The notes beneath the pieces are model-generated. The model had not been told where the DNA came from, made no database searches, and saw only the letters and a program-made list of their open reading frames with translations. The position numbers and the translations under genes are program-made. Shown piece by piece: positions 25,439-33,753 of a stretch of DNA of 64,000 nucleotides. This DNA comes from JAOPZW01 sp963707695 (GTDB lineage Bacteria; Actinomycetota; Thermoleophilia; Solirubrobacterales; Solirubrobacteraceae), in the NCBI GenBank assembly GCA_963707695.1, contig CAVPQY010000004.1, positions 248,001 to 312,000 on the forward strand, read 5' to 3'. Position 1 is the stretch's first letter. Each line of letters begins with the position of its first letter.

Positions 25439-27646
25439 TCAGCCGTCGATCAGGCCGACCTCGCGGGCGCGGGCGACGGCCTCGGAGCGCGAGGACGCGT
25501 AGAGCTTGCGGTAGACCGCGTGGGCCTGGGTCTTGACCGTGTTGGCCGAGACGTGCAGGCGCGCGGCGATCTCCCGGAAGGACAGGTGACTGGGGAGGAA
25601 GCGCAGGACGCGCAGCTCCGCGGTCGTGAGGGTGGACGGGCCGCCGACGGCACCGGCCGCGAAGGTGTCCGCCCGCTCCCACGTGTCGTCGATCCAGGCG
25701 TGCACCGCCGTCGCCTCCGGCACGGCCCGCAGCGCCCGGGAGGCCTCGACGAGCAGCACGCGCGCGCCCGCCGCGTCGCTGAGGCGCAGCTCGGCCCGGG
25801 CGAGCACGACGCGGACCTCCGCCTCGAACCAGGGCGAGCCGTCGCCCACGGACCCCAGGAGCCGCCGCGCCTCGGCCGCCGCGGCGCGCGCCGCGTCCAC
25901 CGGGCCGTCGTGGGCGTGCGCGAACGCCGACACCGCGAAGGCCAGCGCGGAGCCCGGCTCGTCGGCCAGGTCGGCCCGGGCGACCTCGTCGCCGGCGCGG
26001 GCGGCCAGCTCCGTGCCGGTGTCCCGGTCGCCGCGCTCGAAGGCCAGGACGGCGCTCTGCGCCAGGCAGAGCACGCGGATGCTGGGAGCCGCCGCCCCCG
26101 CGCAGCGCGCGCCCTCGTCCAGGCGCTCGGCCGCCGCGTCCAGGTCGCCGAGCAGGTGAAGGGCCGCCCCTTCCAGGAAGCAGGAGACGGCGAACCACAC
26201 GCTGTCGGGCTCGGCCATCGACCGCGCGCTGGCGGCGTCGCGGGCGGTCTGCGCGATGCCCTCGCGCCCGATCGCTGCGCGGACGGCCAGCACCGCACCC
26301 AGGACCTGCGGCGGGGCGGCGTCGGGCGCGGCGTCCAGCGCCCGCTGCGCCGTCGCGAGCCAGCGCTCGGCCACGTCGCGGTCGCCGCGCGCGACGCGCG
26401 TCGTCGCGAGGGCCAGGGCGAGGACGGGCCGGGCCGCGATCTGCTCCTCGTCGAGGCGGTCGAGCCAGCGCTCGACCGAGCGGGTCGGGCTCTGCCCGGT
26501 GAAGGTCGGCACGGCCCGCCACAGCAGGCTCGCCGCCCGGTCGGCGTCGCCGGCCGTGATCGCGTGGTCCAGCGCCTCGGCCAGCTCGCCCTGCTGCTCG
26601 TGCCAGGCGCTGGCGCGGCGGTGGACCTCGAGCTCCACCGCGGGGTCGCCGCGCCGCAGCCGGGCGCGCAGCGCGCCGCTGACGAGTGGGTGCACGCGGA
26701 ACTGCTCCTCGGAGCGGTCCAGTGCCGTGAAGGGCAGGCCCGCCCGCGACAGGCGGCGCAGTGCTCGCCCCGTCCCGCGACGGTCGAGGACGGCGTCGCA
26801 GAGCCGGCCGGAGAGCCGGTCCAACGGTGCGGTGCGCTCGAGCAGCGAGAGGTCGTCGGGCGCCAGCCGGCCGAGGACGGCATCGTCGACGTAGTCGGCG
26901 ACGAACCGGTCGTCGCCGGCGAAGCGGGTCACGGCGGCCCCGAGGTCGCGCTGCTCGCGCAGCGCCAGCCCCGCGAGGTGCAGCGCCGCGGGCCAGCCCT
27001 CGGTGACGCGGGCCAGGGTCACCGCGTCCTCTGCATCGAGCCGCAGCCCGGTGCGGCGCAGGACGAGCGCCGCCTCGCGGTCGGTCATGACGAGGTCGGT
27101 ACCGCGCAGCTCCAGGACCGCGTCGTCGGTTCGCAGCCGCCCGACCGGCAGGCGCGGCTCGCTGCGCGACGCGAGCGCGAGCGCCGAGCCGGCCGGCACG
27201 TGGTCGGCGAGCACACCGAGCAGCTCCGCGCCGTCGTCGTCGTCGAGGACGTCGGCGCCGTCGAGGACCAGGACGTGCGGGACCGGGGCGGCGGCCCACG
27301 CCTCGGCCAGGGCGAGCGCCGAGGTGGCGCCGACGTCGTGCAGGGCCCCGACGCCGCGCAGCGCCGCGCCGATGGACGCGATGGCGCCGTCGCGCGCCGC
27401 CGGGCGCGCCGGCAACGGCGCCCAGGCGAAGGGGCGCTCGTCGCGGGCCTCCCACTGCGCCAGGAGGGCGGACTTGCCGTAGCCGGCCGGCGCGACGAGC
27501 AGCGCGACCGGGGCCGTGCTGGTCACGAGCCGCCGGGCGAGGCGGGGCCGGTCGACGAGCCCGCGCTCCGGCGTCCGGCGCAACCCGCGGGGGGCGGGGA
27601 GGACCTCCGCCGGGAGCTCCGCGAGTCGCAGCGGCACGGCGCTCAT
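25439..27646 (-). CDS. MalT-like LuxR-family transcriptional activator (AAA/STAND plus TPR-like repeats)
   Basis: 735 residues. N-terminal ATPase with Walker A APAGYGKSALL (K59) and a Walker-B-like strand VPHVLVLDGADVL; a long alpha-helical repeat region; C-terminal LuxR HTH with LSFREIAARLHVSANTVKTQ. STAND regulators bind a ligand and ATP, oligomerise and activate transcription. The start is the ATG overlapping the stop of the upstream membrane-protein gene (ATGA), so the two are coupled. The target is unknown; it lies within the palindrome-rich region and is a candidate regulator. Confidence 0.85.
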   Translation of the reverse strand: MSAVPLRLAELPAEVLPAPRGLRRTPERGLVDRPRLARRLVTSTAPVALLVAPAGYGKSALLAQWEARDERPFAWAPLPARPAARDGAIASIGAALRGVGALHDVGATSALALAEAWAAAPVPHVLVLDGADVLDDDDGAELLGVLADHVPAGSALALASRSEPRLPVGRLRTDDAVLELRGTDLVMTDREAALVLRRTGLRLDAEDAVTLARVTEGWPAALHLAGLALREQRDLGAAVTRFAGDDRFVADYVDDAVLGRLAPDDLSLLERTAPLDRLSGRLCDAVLDRRGTGRALRRLSRAGLPFTALDRSEEQFRVHPLVSGALRARLRRGDPAVELEVHRRASAWHEQQGELAEALDHAITAGDADRAASLLWRAVPTFTGQSPTRSVERWLDRLDEEQIAARPVLALALATTRVARGDRDVAERWLATAQRALDAAPDAAPPQVLGAVLAVRAAIGREGIAQTARDAASARSMAEPDSVWFAVSCFLEGAALHLLGDLDAAAERLDEGARCAGAAAPSIRVLCLAQSAVLAFERGDRDTGTELAARAGDEVARADLADEPGSALAFAVSAFAHAHDGPVDAARAAAAEARRLLGSVGDGSPWFEAEVRVVLARAELRLSDAAGARVLLVEASRALRAVPEATAVHAWIDDTWERADTFAAGAVGGPSTLTTAELRVLRFLPSHLSFREIAARLHVSANTVKTQAHAVYRKLYASSRSEAVARAREVGLIDG

Positions 27647-28914
27647 GACGCCCGCCCACCGGTCAACGTGGTCCCGTCGGCGGTCGGCCCCGGCGGCCCG
27701 GACGGCCCGGGCGGGGGCGACCCTGCGGAGGCGGCCGGGGCGCCGGAGAGCGCCGGCGGGAACTCGGCGGCGGTCTGCCGGCGGAGGACCTCCAGGCCGG
27801 CCATCGAGAGGCCGACCATCGCGAGGACGGGGATCGGCGACCGGGTGGCCGGCAGCGGGCCCCAGGCGACGATGAGGACCCACACCGCGGCGACGGCGCC
27901 GTAGGCCAGGCCCGGGTGCTCGCGCAGGAATGGAGCCAGGTGCCGGCGGGCGTCGACGGCAAGCCGCTGCGGCCCCGCGAGCCAGGCCGCCAGCACGATC
28001 GGCACGCCCAGGATGACCGTCGCCTGGGCGACGTCGCGCAGGAGGCCGGTGGAGATCCCGTACGCGTGCTCCACCGCCGGCCTGACGCCGTCCGTCGCGG
28101 CGAGGCTGTCGACGACCTGCGGGCCGGCGACCCGCCGGGCGATGAGGACGAGGAGGCCGGCCACGATGAGCACCCCGCCGGCTTCCAGGAGGGTCTCGCG
28201 TCGCCGGCCGCGCGCCAGGAAGACGGCGAGCGCCAGCAGCCCGAGCGCGAGCGCCGGCAGGACGACGGCGAAGCTGCGCAGCGCGGAGACGAGGTTCTGC
28301 AGCGAGCTGACCTGGTCGCCCGTGAGGATCTTGATGCGCCCGGTCCCGGGCGGGATCTTGCCCACGACCGACGCGGGGAGCCCGAGGCGCCGGACGATGT
28401 CGAGGACGATGACGCGCAGGTCCAGGATGACGGCGTTGCCCTGGGACGTGATCGCCCCGGACTTGCCCTCGGCGACGTTGATGAACTGCTGCGCGGTGAG
28501 CCGGTTGGCCTCCTCCCACGCGGTCTGGATCCGGGGACGGCCCAGGGCCGTGCTCGTCGTCCGCTCCGCGACCGTGCGCAGCGCACCCGTCGCCGGCCCC
28601 GCCAGCGGCCGGAACCGGGGCGGCAGCGCGCGCGCGACCTCGCCCTGCACGTCGACGTTGGCGTAGACCTCGTCGACCACGAACGCGGCGACCTGCGCGC
28701 GGATGACCGGGTCGTCGAGCAGCTCCGAGCTCGTCGACGCCCAGTTGTCGGCGTTGAGCGCCTGGCGGTTGGCCCAGACGGCGATGATCGCGAGGACCGC
28801 GAGCACCCCGGCGAGCGTCAGGAGGGCGCGGACGAGGTACCGCCGGCCGCGCGGCAGGCGATGTCGCTCGGCGGTCTCGGGGACCGCGGTGGGCGAGGCA
28901 GGGGCGTCGGTCAT
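27643..28914 (-). CDS. Uncharacterised integral membrane protein
   Basis: 423 residues. One helix near residues 28-48, a periplasmic-like region of about 140 residues with repeated short helices (DDPVIRAQVAAFVVDEVYAN), then at least five helices from about residue 215 on, and a Pro/Gly-rich tail. The extracytoplasmic part resembles a family of actinobacterial proteins of unknown role. It is upstream of, and coupled to, the MalT-like regulator, so it may be its sensor partner; this is inference. Confidence 0.7.
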   Translation of the reverse strand: MTDAPASPTAVPETAERHRLPRGRRYLVRALLTLAGVLAVLAIIAVWANRQALNADNWASTSSELLDDPVIRAQVAAFVVDEVYANVDVQGEVARALPPRFRPLAGPATGALRTVAERTTSTALGRPRIQTAWEEANRLTAQQFINVAEGKSGAITSQGNAVILDLRVIVLDIVRRLGLPASVVGKIPPGTGRIKILTGDQVSSLQNLVSALRSFAVVLPALALGLLALAVFLARGRRRETLLEAGGVLIVAGLLVLIARRVAGPQVVDSLAATDGVRPAVEHAYGISTGLLRDVAQATVILGVPIVLAAWLAGPQRLAVDARRHLAPFLREHPGLAYGAVAAVWVLIVAWGPLPATRSPIPVLAMVGLSMAGLEVLRRQTAAEFPPALSGAPAASAGSPPPGPSGPPGPTADGTTLTGGRAS

Positions 28915-29051
28915 GCGCTGAACGCCGACCGTCCCAGCCCGGGCCGGGTGCCCGCAACGGCGCCCGCCTGCCTCTCCGGCGGGGCACGCACGTCGGTGCC
29001 GGGGTGCGTGCCTCCCCTCGGGATCCGACTCCGCGACATCGTGGCGCGCTC

Positions 29052-29057
29052 TACACT
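29052..29057 (+). promoter_or_regulatory. Leaderless-type -10 box TACACT
   Basis: TACACT ends six bases before ATG 29064; no ribosome site lies between. No convincing -35 hexamer was found. Confidence 0.5.
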
Positions 29058-29063
29058 CGCCCC

Positions 29064-29762
29064 ATGGCCGTCCGCGTCGCACTCGCCGAGGACAGCTTCA
29101 TCGTCCGTGAGGGGATCGCCCAGGTCCTGGCCGCCCCCGAGGGAGACATCGAGGTCGTCGCCCTCTGCAACGACCTCGACGACGTCCTGGCGGCGGTCGA
29201 GTCCGAGCGCCCCGACGTCGTGGTGACGGACATCCGGATGCCGCCGACGAACACCGACGAGGGCATCCGCCTGGCCGCGATGCTCCGCGACACCCACCCG
29301 AACATCGGCGTCGTCGTCCTGAGCAACTACGCCGACCCGGCCTACGCGCTCGCCCTGCTGGAGTCGGGCTCGGAGGGCCGCTCCTACCTGCTCAAGGAGC
29401 GCGTGCACGACCGCGCCCAGCTGCGCTCGGCCATCCACACGGTCCACGCCGGCGGCTCGGTCGTGGACCCGAAGATCGTCGAGCCGCTCATGCTCTCGCG
29501 CGGCGGCGACGAGCGGTCGCCGCTCGGCGACCTCACGCCGCGCGAGCGCGAGGTGCTCGCGCACATCGCCGAGGGCCAGAGCAACGCGGCGATCGCCGAG
29601 TCGCTCTTCCTGACCAAGCGCGCGATCGAGAAGAACATCAACGCGATCTTCCTCAAGCTCAACCTGGCCGGGGAGGAGGACGTCAGCAAGCGCGTCAAGG
29701 CGACGCTGATGTTCTTGGCCGAGGACGGCGGGACCCCCGTGGCGTCCGCGCCCGCCCGCTAG
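29064..29762 (+). CDS. NarL/FixJ-family response regulator
   Basis: 232 residues. Receiver domain at residues 1-125 with acidic pocket E9-D10, phosphoacceptor D56 in VVVTDIRMP and K111; LuxR HTH at about 155-215 with LTPREREVLAHIAEG and SNAAIAESLFLTKRAIEKNI. It acts as a DNA-binding dimer after phosphorylation, probably by the HisKA_3 kinase at 23512-25356. Its 3' end overlaps the convergent paralogue by 68 bases. Preceded by a leaderless -10 box. Confidence 0.9.
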   Translation: MAVRVALAEDSFIVREGIAQVLAAPEGDIEVVALCNDLDDVLAAVESERPDVVVTDIRMPPTNTDEGIRLAAMLRDTHPNIGVVVLSNYADPAYALALLESGSEGRSYLLKERVHDRAQLRSAIHTVHAGGSVVDPKIVEPLMLSRGGDERSPLGDLTPREREVLAHIAEGQSNAAIAESLFLTKRAIEKNINAIFLKLNLAGEEDVSKRVKATLMFLAEDGGTPVASAPAR

Positions 29763-30447
29763 GGCGCTCCGGCTCGGGCTCCTTGTCCGTCTCGGCGAGG
29801 TAGGTGACGACGGCCGTGACCCGGCGGCTGACGTCCGGGTCCGCGTCGAGGTCGAGCTTGGCGAAGATGGCGTTGATGTGCTTCTCGACGCTGCGCTTCG
29901 TCAGGCCGAGGCCGCCGGCGATCGCCGCGTTGCTCGCGCCGGCGGCCATGGAGCCCAGGACGTCGCGCTCGACCGGGTTGAGCTCGCTCAGCGGGGAGCG
30001 AGCACGGCGCCGGCGCGCGTCGACGAGCGACTGCACGACCTTCGGGTCGATCGCGGACGCGCCGCCGGCGACGGCCTTGATCGTCGCCGTGAGCTGGCGA
30101 CCGCTGTGCACGCGCTCCTTGAGCAGGTACGCGCGCCGGTCCGATCCGGTCGTCAGCAGCTCCGTGGCCAGCGCGGCGTCGCAGTAGGCGCTGAGCACGA
30201 CCACGCCGATCCGTGGCGCGCTGCGCTGGAGCTCGGCGGCGATGCGCAGGCCCTCGTCCTGCATCGACGGCGGCATCCGGATGTCCGTCACGACGACGTC
30301 GAGGTCGTGCTCGGCCACCGCGGCGCGCAGCTCGTCCCCGTCCGCGCACACCGCGACGAGGTCGAGGTCGGGCTCGGCGCGGAGCAGCTGCTGGAGCGCC
30401 TCACGCACCAGGAAGCTGTCCTCGGCAAGCGCCACGCGGATCGCCAT
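29695..30447 (-). CDS. NarL/FixJ-family response regulator (paralogue)
   Basis: 250 residues. Receiver with E9-D10, D55 in VVVTDIRMPP and the shared YLLKERVH segment; HTH with LNPVERDVLGSMAAG and SNAAIAGGLGLTKRSVEKHI. The N-terminus (MAIRVALAEDSFLVREALQQ) is close to that of the neighbour at 29064, so the pair arose by duplication, but they are convergent and overlap at the 3' ends. The basic C-terminal tail lies in the overlap. It likely binds inverted-repeat DNA, as NarL proteins do. Confidence 0.88.
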   Translation of the reverse strand: MAIRVALAEDSFLVREALQQLLRAEPDLDLVAVCADGDELRAAVAEHDLDVVVTDIRMPPSMQDEGLRIAAELQRSAPRIGVVVLSAYCDAALATELLTTGSDRRAYLLKERVHSGRQLTATIKAVAGGASAIDPKVVQSLVDARRRRARSPLSELNPVERDVLGSMAAGASNAAIAGGLGLTKRSVEKHINAIFAKLDLDADPDVSRRVTAVVTYLAETDKEPEPERPSGRARTPRGSRRPRPRTSASP

Positions 30448-30538
30448 CGTCCGCCGAGCGTCGCCGTCGCCCGGGGTGGCCGCAAGGGCGCCTGCCAGTC
30501 GGTCCCGGGGGTGCAGGCCCGCGGCGGACCGGGCGCGG

Positions 30539-31027
30539 TCACGCCTCCCGGGGGCGCCGCGGCACCGGCGCCGCGGCGCTCGGCACGCCGGCGTCGCCGT
30601 CGCGCACGACGGCCGTCCCCGCGACGATGTCCTGCAGGCCGCGGCGGCGGTCGTCGACGAGCACGAGCAGGAACCCGGCGCCCCACGTGAGGACGCAGAG
30701 GGCGGTCCCGCCGAGCCGGACGACCGCCCGGACGGGGCGCAGGGGCGCGCCGGAGGCGTCGACGACGCGGATGCCCATGACGCGCATGCCGAGCGTCTGG
30801 CCGGTGAGCGTCCAGAACGCCAGGAGGTAGGCGCCGAAGGCGATCAGCCAGCCGACGCCGGCCAGGATCGCCACCGTCGGGTCCCCCCCGCGGAGGTTCG
30901 CGCCGAGCAGGCGCCCGGTCAGCGCGACCCCGACGGCGACGACGACGGCGGCCGCGTCCACGACGAGCACGTCGAGCAGCATGGCCAGCGCCCGGGTGGC
31001 GAAGCCGGCGCGCGGAGGGTCCCGCAT
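30539..31027 (-). CDS. RDD family membrane protein
   Basis: 162 residues, with helices at about 10-35, 50-80 and 100-125. The RDD signature appears as an arginine-aspartate-containing first helix region (FATRALAMLLDVLVVDAAA) and GQTLGMRVMGIRVVDASGAP. RDD proteins are proposed transport or ion-homeostasis factors. Its ATG shares one base with the stop of the upstream gene (TGATG), so the two are translationally coupled. Confidence 0.8.
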   Translation of the reverse strand: MRDPPRAGFATRALAMLLDVLVVDAAAVVVAVGVALTGRLLGANLRGGDPTVAILAGVGWLIAFGAYLLAFWTLTGQTLGMRVMGIRVVDASGAPLRPVRAVVRLGGTALCVLTWGAGFLLVLVDDRRRGLQDIVAGTAVVRDGDAGVPSAAAPVPRRPREA

Positions 31028-31773
31028 CAGCCCGGGACGTCCGCACCCGGCCCGTCGGCCACGACCACCGCACGGGCCCGCCGGCGCAGGAGGCGCCGCG
31101 CGGTCCGCTCGAGCCGGTCGTCGACCGTCGCGGTGCGGTCGCGCAGGCCATCGGCCACCTCGCCGGCCATCGACTCGCTCTGGCGCTGGAGCGCCGCGCG
31201 CACCTCGTCGCTCGACGCGATGTGGGCGACGACGCGCTCGAGCTCCTCGCTGGCCAGCACCTGGTCGGTCGCCGCGTCCGCGAAGCGGCTGTCGAGGACG
31301 CGGGACAGCAGGCGCTCCAGGGCCGGGTCGGCGAGGGCGCGCGCCACGACGGCGTCGAGCGCCTCCCGGTCAGCCGCGGCGGCGAGCCGGTCGAGCGTCG
31401 CCGCGGCGGTCAGGTCCCGGACGACGTCGTCGATGAGCGGCCCGTGCAGCGCCTCGTCGAGCGCGTCGCGTGCGACCGGGCTGCCGATGGCGCGGCGGAC
31501 GGAGGACCGGGTCCACGGCGCCGCGAGGACCGCGGCGACCAGCGCGTCGGCGGTCCGACGCACCTCGGCCACGAGCTCGGGCTCGGCCCGGGCACCCCGC
31601 GCCTCCGCGGCCTCGACGACCGCCGTCAGCGGTCGCCGGACGGGCGCGGCCAGCGGGCTGCCCCAGCCCGTCCGGGCGACGCCGAGCCCGACGGCCGCGG
31701 CCGCCCGCGCGGGGACGGTGAGCGCGACCGCCGCACCGAGGCCCACGCGGATGCCCGTACGCGCGACCGACAT
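31027..31773 (-). CDS. Hypothetical protein with repeated short helical units
   Basis: 248 residues. A hydrophobic N-terminus (VGLGAAVALTVPARAAAAVG) precedes several roughly 25-residue units of the form ALADPALERLLSRVLDS, ending in a strongly basic tail (LERTARRLLRRRARA). A similar repeat style occurs in the extracytoplasmic part of the membrane protein at 27643. Function unknown; coupled to the RDD gene. Palindrome P10 lies 31 bases upstream of ATG 31773. Confidence 0.65.
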   Translation of the reverse strand: MSVARTGIRVGLGAAVALTVPARAAAAVGLGVARTGWGSPLAAPVRRPLTAVVEAAEARGARAEPELVAEVRRTADALVAAVLAAPWTRSSVRRAIGSPVARDALDEALHGPLIDDVVRDLTAAATLDRLAAAADREALDAVVARALADPALERLLSRVLDSRFADAATDQVLASEELERVVAHIASSDEVRAALQRQSESMAGEVADGLRDRTATVDDRLERTARRLLRRRARAVVVADGPGADVPG

Positions 31774-31804
31774 GGGCGCACTCTCCCATCGCGCCGGGCC
31801 GGGG

Positions 31805-31828
31805 GGATCATCCGCTTCGGGTGATGCC
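31805..31828. promoter_or_regulatory. Palindromic element P10
   Basis: GGATCATCC, spacer GCTTC, GGGTGATGCC. It lies between divergent starts 31773 (minus, 31 bases) and 31889 (plus, 60 bases). Confidence 0.72.
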
Positions 31829-31888
31829 CGTGCCGCGCTCCGCTCCTCGCGTCGCCGCGCTCCACACCCGAACACAAGGAGGACGTCC

Positions 31889-32392
31889 ATGGCGGATCTC
31901 ATCGCCATCGGCTACGACGACGAGACGACGGCGGCCCGCGCCGAGCAGGAGGTCGAGCGCCTGGTCGACGACCTGATCATCCAGCCCGATGCCGTCGCGG
32001 TCATCGTCCGCGACACGGCGGGCAAGTACCACGTCACGACGAACCACCACCCGGTCGGCGGCGGGGCGACGTACGGCATGTTCTGGGGCCTGCTCTTCGG
32101 GGTGCTCTTCTTCATCCCCGTCTTCGGCATGGCCGTCGGCGCGGGCCTGGGCGCCCTCTTCGGCAAGATCGAGAAGACCGGGATCGACAAGCAGTTCCAG
32201 GAGCAGGTCCGCGACCTGGTCAAGCCGGGCACGTCGGCGCTGTTCCTCGTCGTGGAGAAGGTCACGCCCGACAAGGCCGTGGCGGCGCTCGAGCAGTTCG
32301 GCGGCACCGTCCTGAAGTCCTCGCTGTCCAAGGAGGCCGAGGCCGAGCTCCAGGACGCGCTCCACGGCAAGGAGCAGGCGACCACCGCCTAG
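31889..32392 (+). CDS. DUF1269 family protein
   Basis: 167 residues. N-terminal LIAIGYDDETTAARAEQEVE, then KYHVTTNHHPVGGGATYGMF and a glycine-rich hydrophobic hairpin (GLLFGVLFFIPVFGMAVGAG), then SALFLVVEKVTPDKAVAALE: a typical DUF1269 member. These are small, probably membrane-associated proteins without known activity. AAGGAGG precedes ATG 31889. Downstream of palindrome P10. It is related in plan to the DUF6325 proteins at 8160, 22128 and 33015. Confidence 0.85.
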   Translation: MADLIAIGYDDETTAARAEQEVERLVDDLIIQPDAVAVIVRDTAGKYHVTTNHHPVGGGATYGMFWGLLFGVLFFIPVFGMAVGAGLGALFGKIEKTGIDKQFQEQVRDLVKPGTSALFLVVEKVTPDKAVAALEQFGGTVLKSSLSKEAEAELQDALHGKEQATTA

Positions 32393-32408
32393 GGGTTCCG
32401 CGGGCTCC

Positions 32409-32855
32409 TCAGGGACTTGGCGAGGTCGCCGTCGAGGTGCTCGAGGAGCCCGTCGTGGTCGGCGTCGTGGGCGTCGTCCGCGTGGTGGTCGGCGTCGACC
32501 CGGTGACGGTGACCTCGCCGGTCACCGTCGCCGGCGGCGCGGTCTGCGTCACCGTGCGGCCCTCGACCGTCGTCGTCGTCTGGGTGACCCCCACGGACAC
32601 CGGCGGGGTCGTGTTCGCGCTCTTGCCCGAGTCGTCGCGCGAGACGACGCCCGCGACGAGCACCCCCAGCACGACCACGCAGAAGGCGACGGCGGCCATG
32701 GCCCAGCCCTTGGAGCCGGAGCCGGAGGAGGGCGGGCCGGCGGCTGTTTCGGGCGGCGCGGCGGCCGCATCGGGCGGCGCGGCGGCCGCATCGGGCGGCG
32801 CGGCGGCCGCATCAGGCGGGGTGCCGGGCGACCGCGGTGGGACCTGGTCGGACAT
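32409..32855 (-). CDS. Single-pass membrane protein with Thr-rich outer tail and AAPPD repeats
   Basis: 148 residues. The N-terminal cytoplasmic part consists of PPDAAAA repeats encoded by a perfect 21-base tandem repeat; a helix follows at about residues 50-70 (WAMAAVAFCVVVLGVLVAGV), then a Thr/Ser/Pro-rich extracytoplasmic tail, a likely glycosylation or wall-spanning stretch. No enzymatic domain. Palindrome P11, 66 bases upstream, is shared with the divergent DUF6325 gene. Confidence 0.7.
   Translation of the reverse strand: MSDQVPPRSPGTPPDAAAAPPDAAAAPPDAAAAPPETAAGPPSSGSGSKGWAMAAVAFCVVVLGVLVAGVVSRDDSGKSANTTPPVSVGVTQTTTTVEGRTVTQTAPPATVTGEVTVTGSTPTTTRTTPTTPTTTGSSSTSTATSPSP
32751..32813. repeat. 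21-base tandem repeat, three perfect copies
   Basis: Copies at 32751-32771, 32772-32792 and 32793-32813 encode the PPDAAAA heptapeptide on the minus strand. Perfect identity suggests recent expansion and possible length variation. Confidence 0.85.
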
Positions 32856-32921
32856 GGGCGGGACGTCTCCTGTCGTGCGGCGGGCGGGCGTCCTGCACCG
32901 TCGCCGGGCGCCACGCCCGCC

Positions 32922-32944
32922 GCATCACCCGTTCCGGGCGATGC
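32922..32944. promoter_or_regulatory. Palindromic element P11
   Basis: GCATCACCCG, spacer TTC, CGGGCGATGC; near-perfect ten-base arms. It lies between divergent starts 32855 (minus, 66 bases) and 33015 (plus, 70 bases). Confidence 0.78.
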
Positions 32945-33014
32945 CGCCAGGCGCCCCGGCCCCGACGATGGCCGCGGTGCCGGCCCCGGCACCCCCGAAC
33001 CGGAAGGAGCACCT

Positions 33015-33461
33015 ATGAGCGACGAGCAGCTCGAAGAGCTCGGGCCGATCGACTACGTGGTCCTCGAGTGGGAGCAGGGGGGCCTCTCGGGCGACGCGGC
33101 CGAGATCATTCTCGACCTCGTGAACCGCGGGACGGTCCGCATCCTCGACATCGCCTTCCTCGCGAAGGAGGCGGACGGGTCGGTCACGGCCATCGAGCTC
33201 ACCGACCTCGGGGAGGCCGGCGCCCGCTTCGCGGAGTTCGACGGCGCGTCGTCGGGCCTGCTCGACGAGCAGGACCTCAAGGAAGCCGGCGCGGCGCTGC
33301 AGCCGGGCGCCTCGGCCGTCGTCCTCGTGTGGGAGAACCGCTGGGCCGCGCCCCTCGCCGTGGCGCTCCGCCGCTCCGGCGGCCAGCTCGTCGCCAGCGG
33401 CCGCATCCCCGTCCAGGCCATCCTCGCGTCGCTCGACGCGAGCGAGGCCGCCACCGCCTGA
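33015..33461 (+). CDS. DUF6325 family protein
   Basis: 148 residues. GPIDYVVLEWEQGGLSGDAA, VNRGTVRILDIAFLAKEADG, then a helix and ASAVVLVWENRWAAPLAVAL match DUF6325, a small family of unknown function common in actinobacteria. GGAAGGAG lies just before ATG 33015. The next gene, a SHOCT protein, follows after 16 bases, and this pair recurs as a unit in actinobacteria to my knowledge. Palindrome P11 is upstream. Confidence 0.85.
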   Translation: MSDEQLEELGPIDYVVLEWEQGGLSGDAAEIILDLVNRGTVRILDIAFLAKEADGSVTAIELTDLGEAGARFAEFDGASSGLLDEQDLKEAGAALQPGASAVVLVWENRWAAPLAVALRRSGGQLVASGRIPVQAILASLDASEAATA

Positions 33462-33477
33462 CCTGGGAGGACCCACC

Positions 33478-33753
33478 ATGCCACTCATCCGAGGCATCGC
33501 CCGCGTGGCCGCGATCTCCGGCACCGCCACCGCCGTCAGCAACCGCGTGTCGCGCCGCCAGGCGCAGAAGTGGTCCGACCAGGGCCAGGAGCCCTACCAG
33601 CAGGAGGAGCCCCCGCCGGCCGCCCCGGTCGCGGCCGCGCCGGCCGCGCCCGACCCGATCCAGCGGCTCAAGGAGCTCGGCCAACTCCACACCGATGGCG
33701 TCCTCACCGACGAGGAGTTCGCGGCCGAGAAGGCCAAGGTCCTCGGGTCCTGA
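33478..33753 (+). CDS. SHOCT-domain protein
   Basis: 91 residues. A basic, helix-forming N-terminus (RGIARVAAISGTATAVSNRV, then SRRQAQK), a Pro/Ala linker (about 42-60) and a C-terminal SHOCT motif, DPIQRLKELGQLHTDGVLTD followed by EEFAAEKAKVL. SHOCT is a short oligomerisation or anchoring motif. It is coupled to the DUF6325 gene at 33015 and has a GGGAGG ribosome site. Confidence 0.85.
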   Translation: MPLIRGIARVAAISGTATAVSNRVSRRQAQKWSDQGQEPYQQEEPPPAAPVAAAPAAPDPIQRLKELGQLHTDGVLTDEEFAAEKAKVLGS

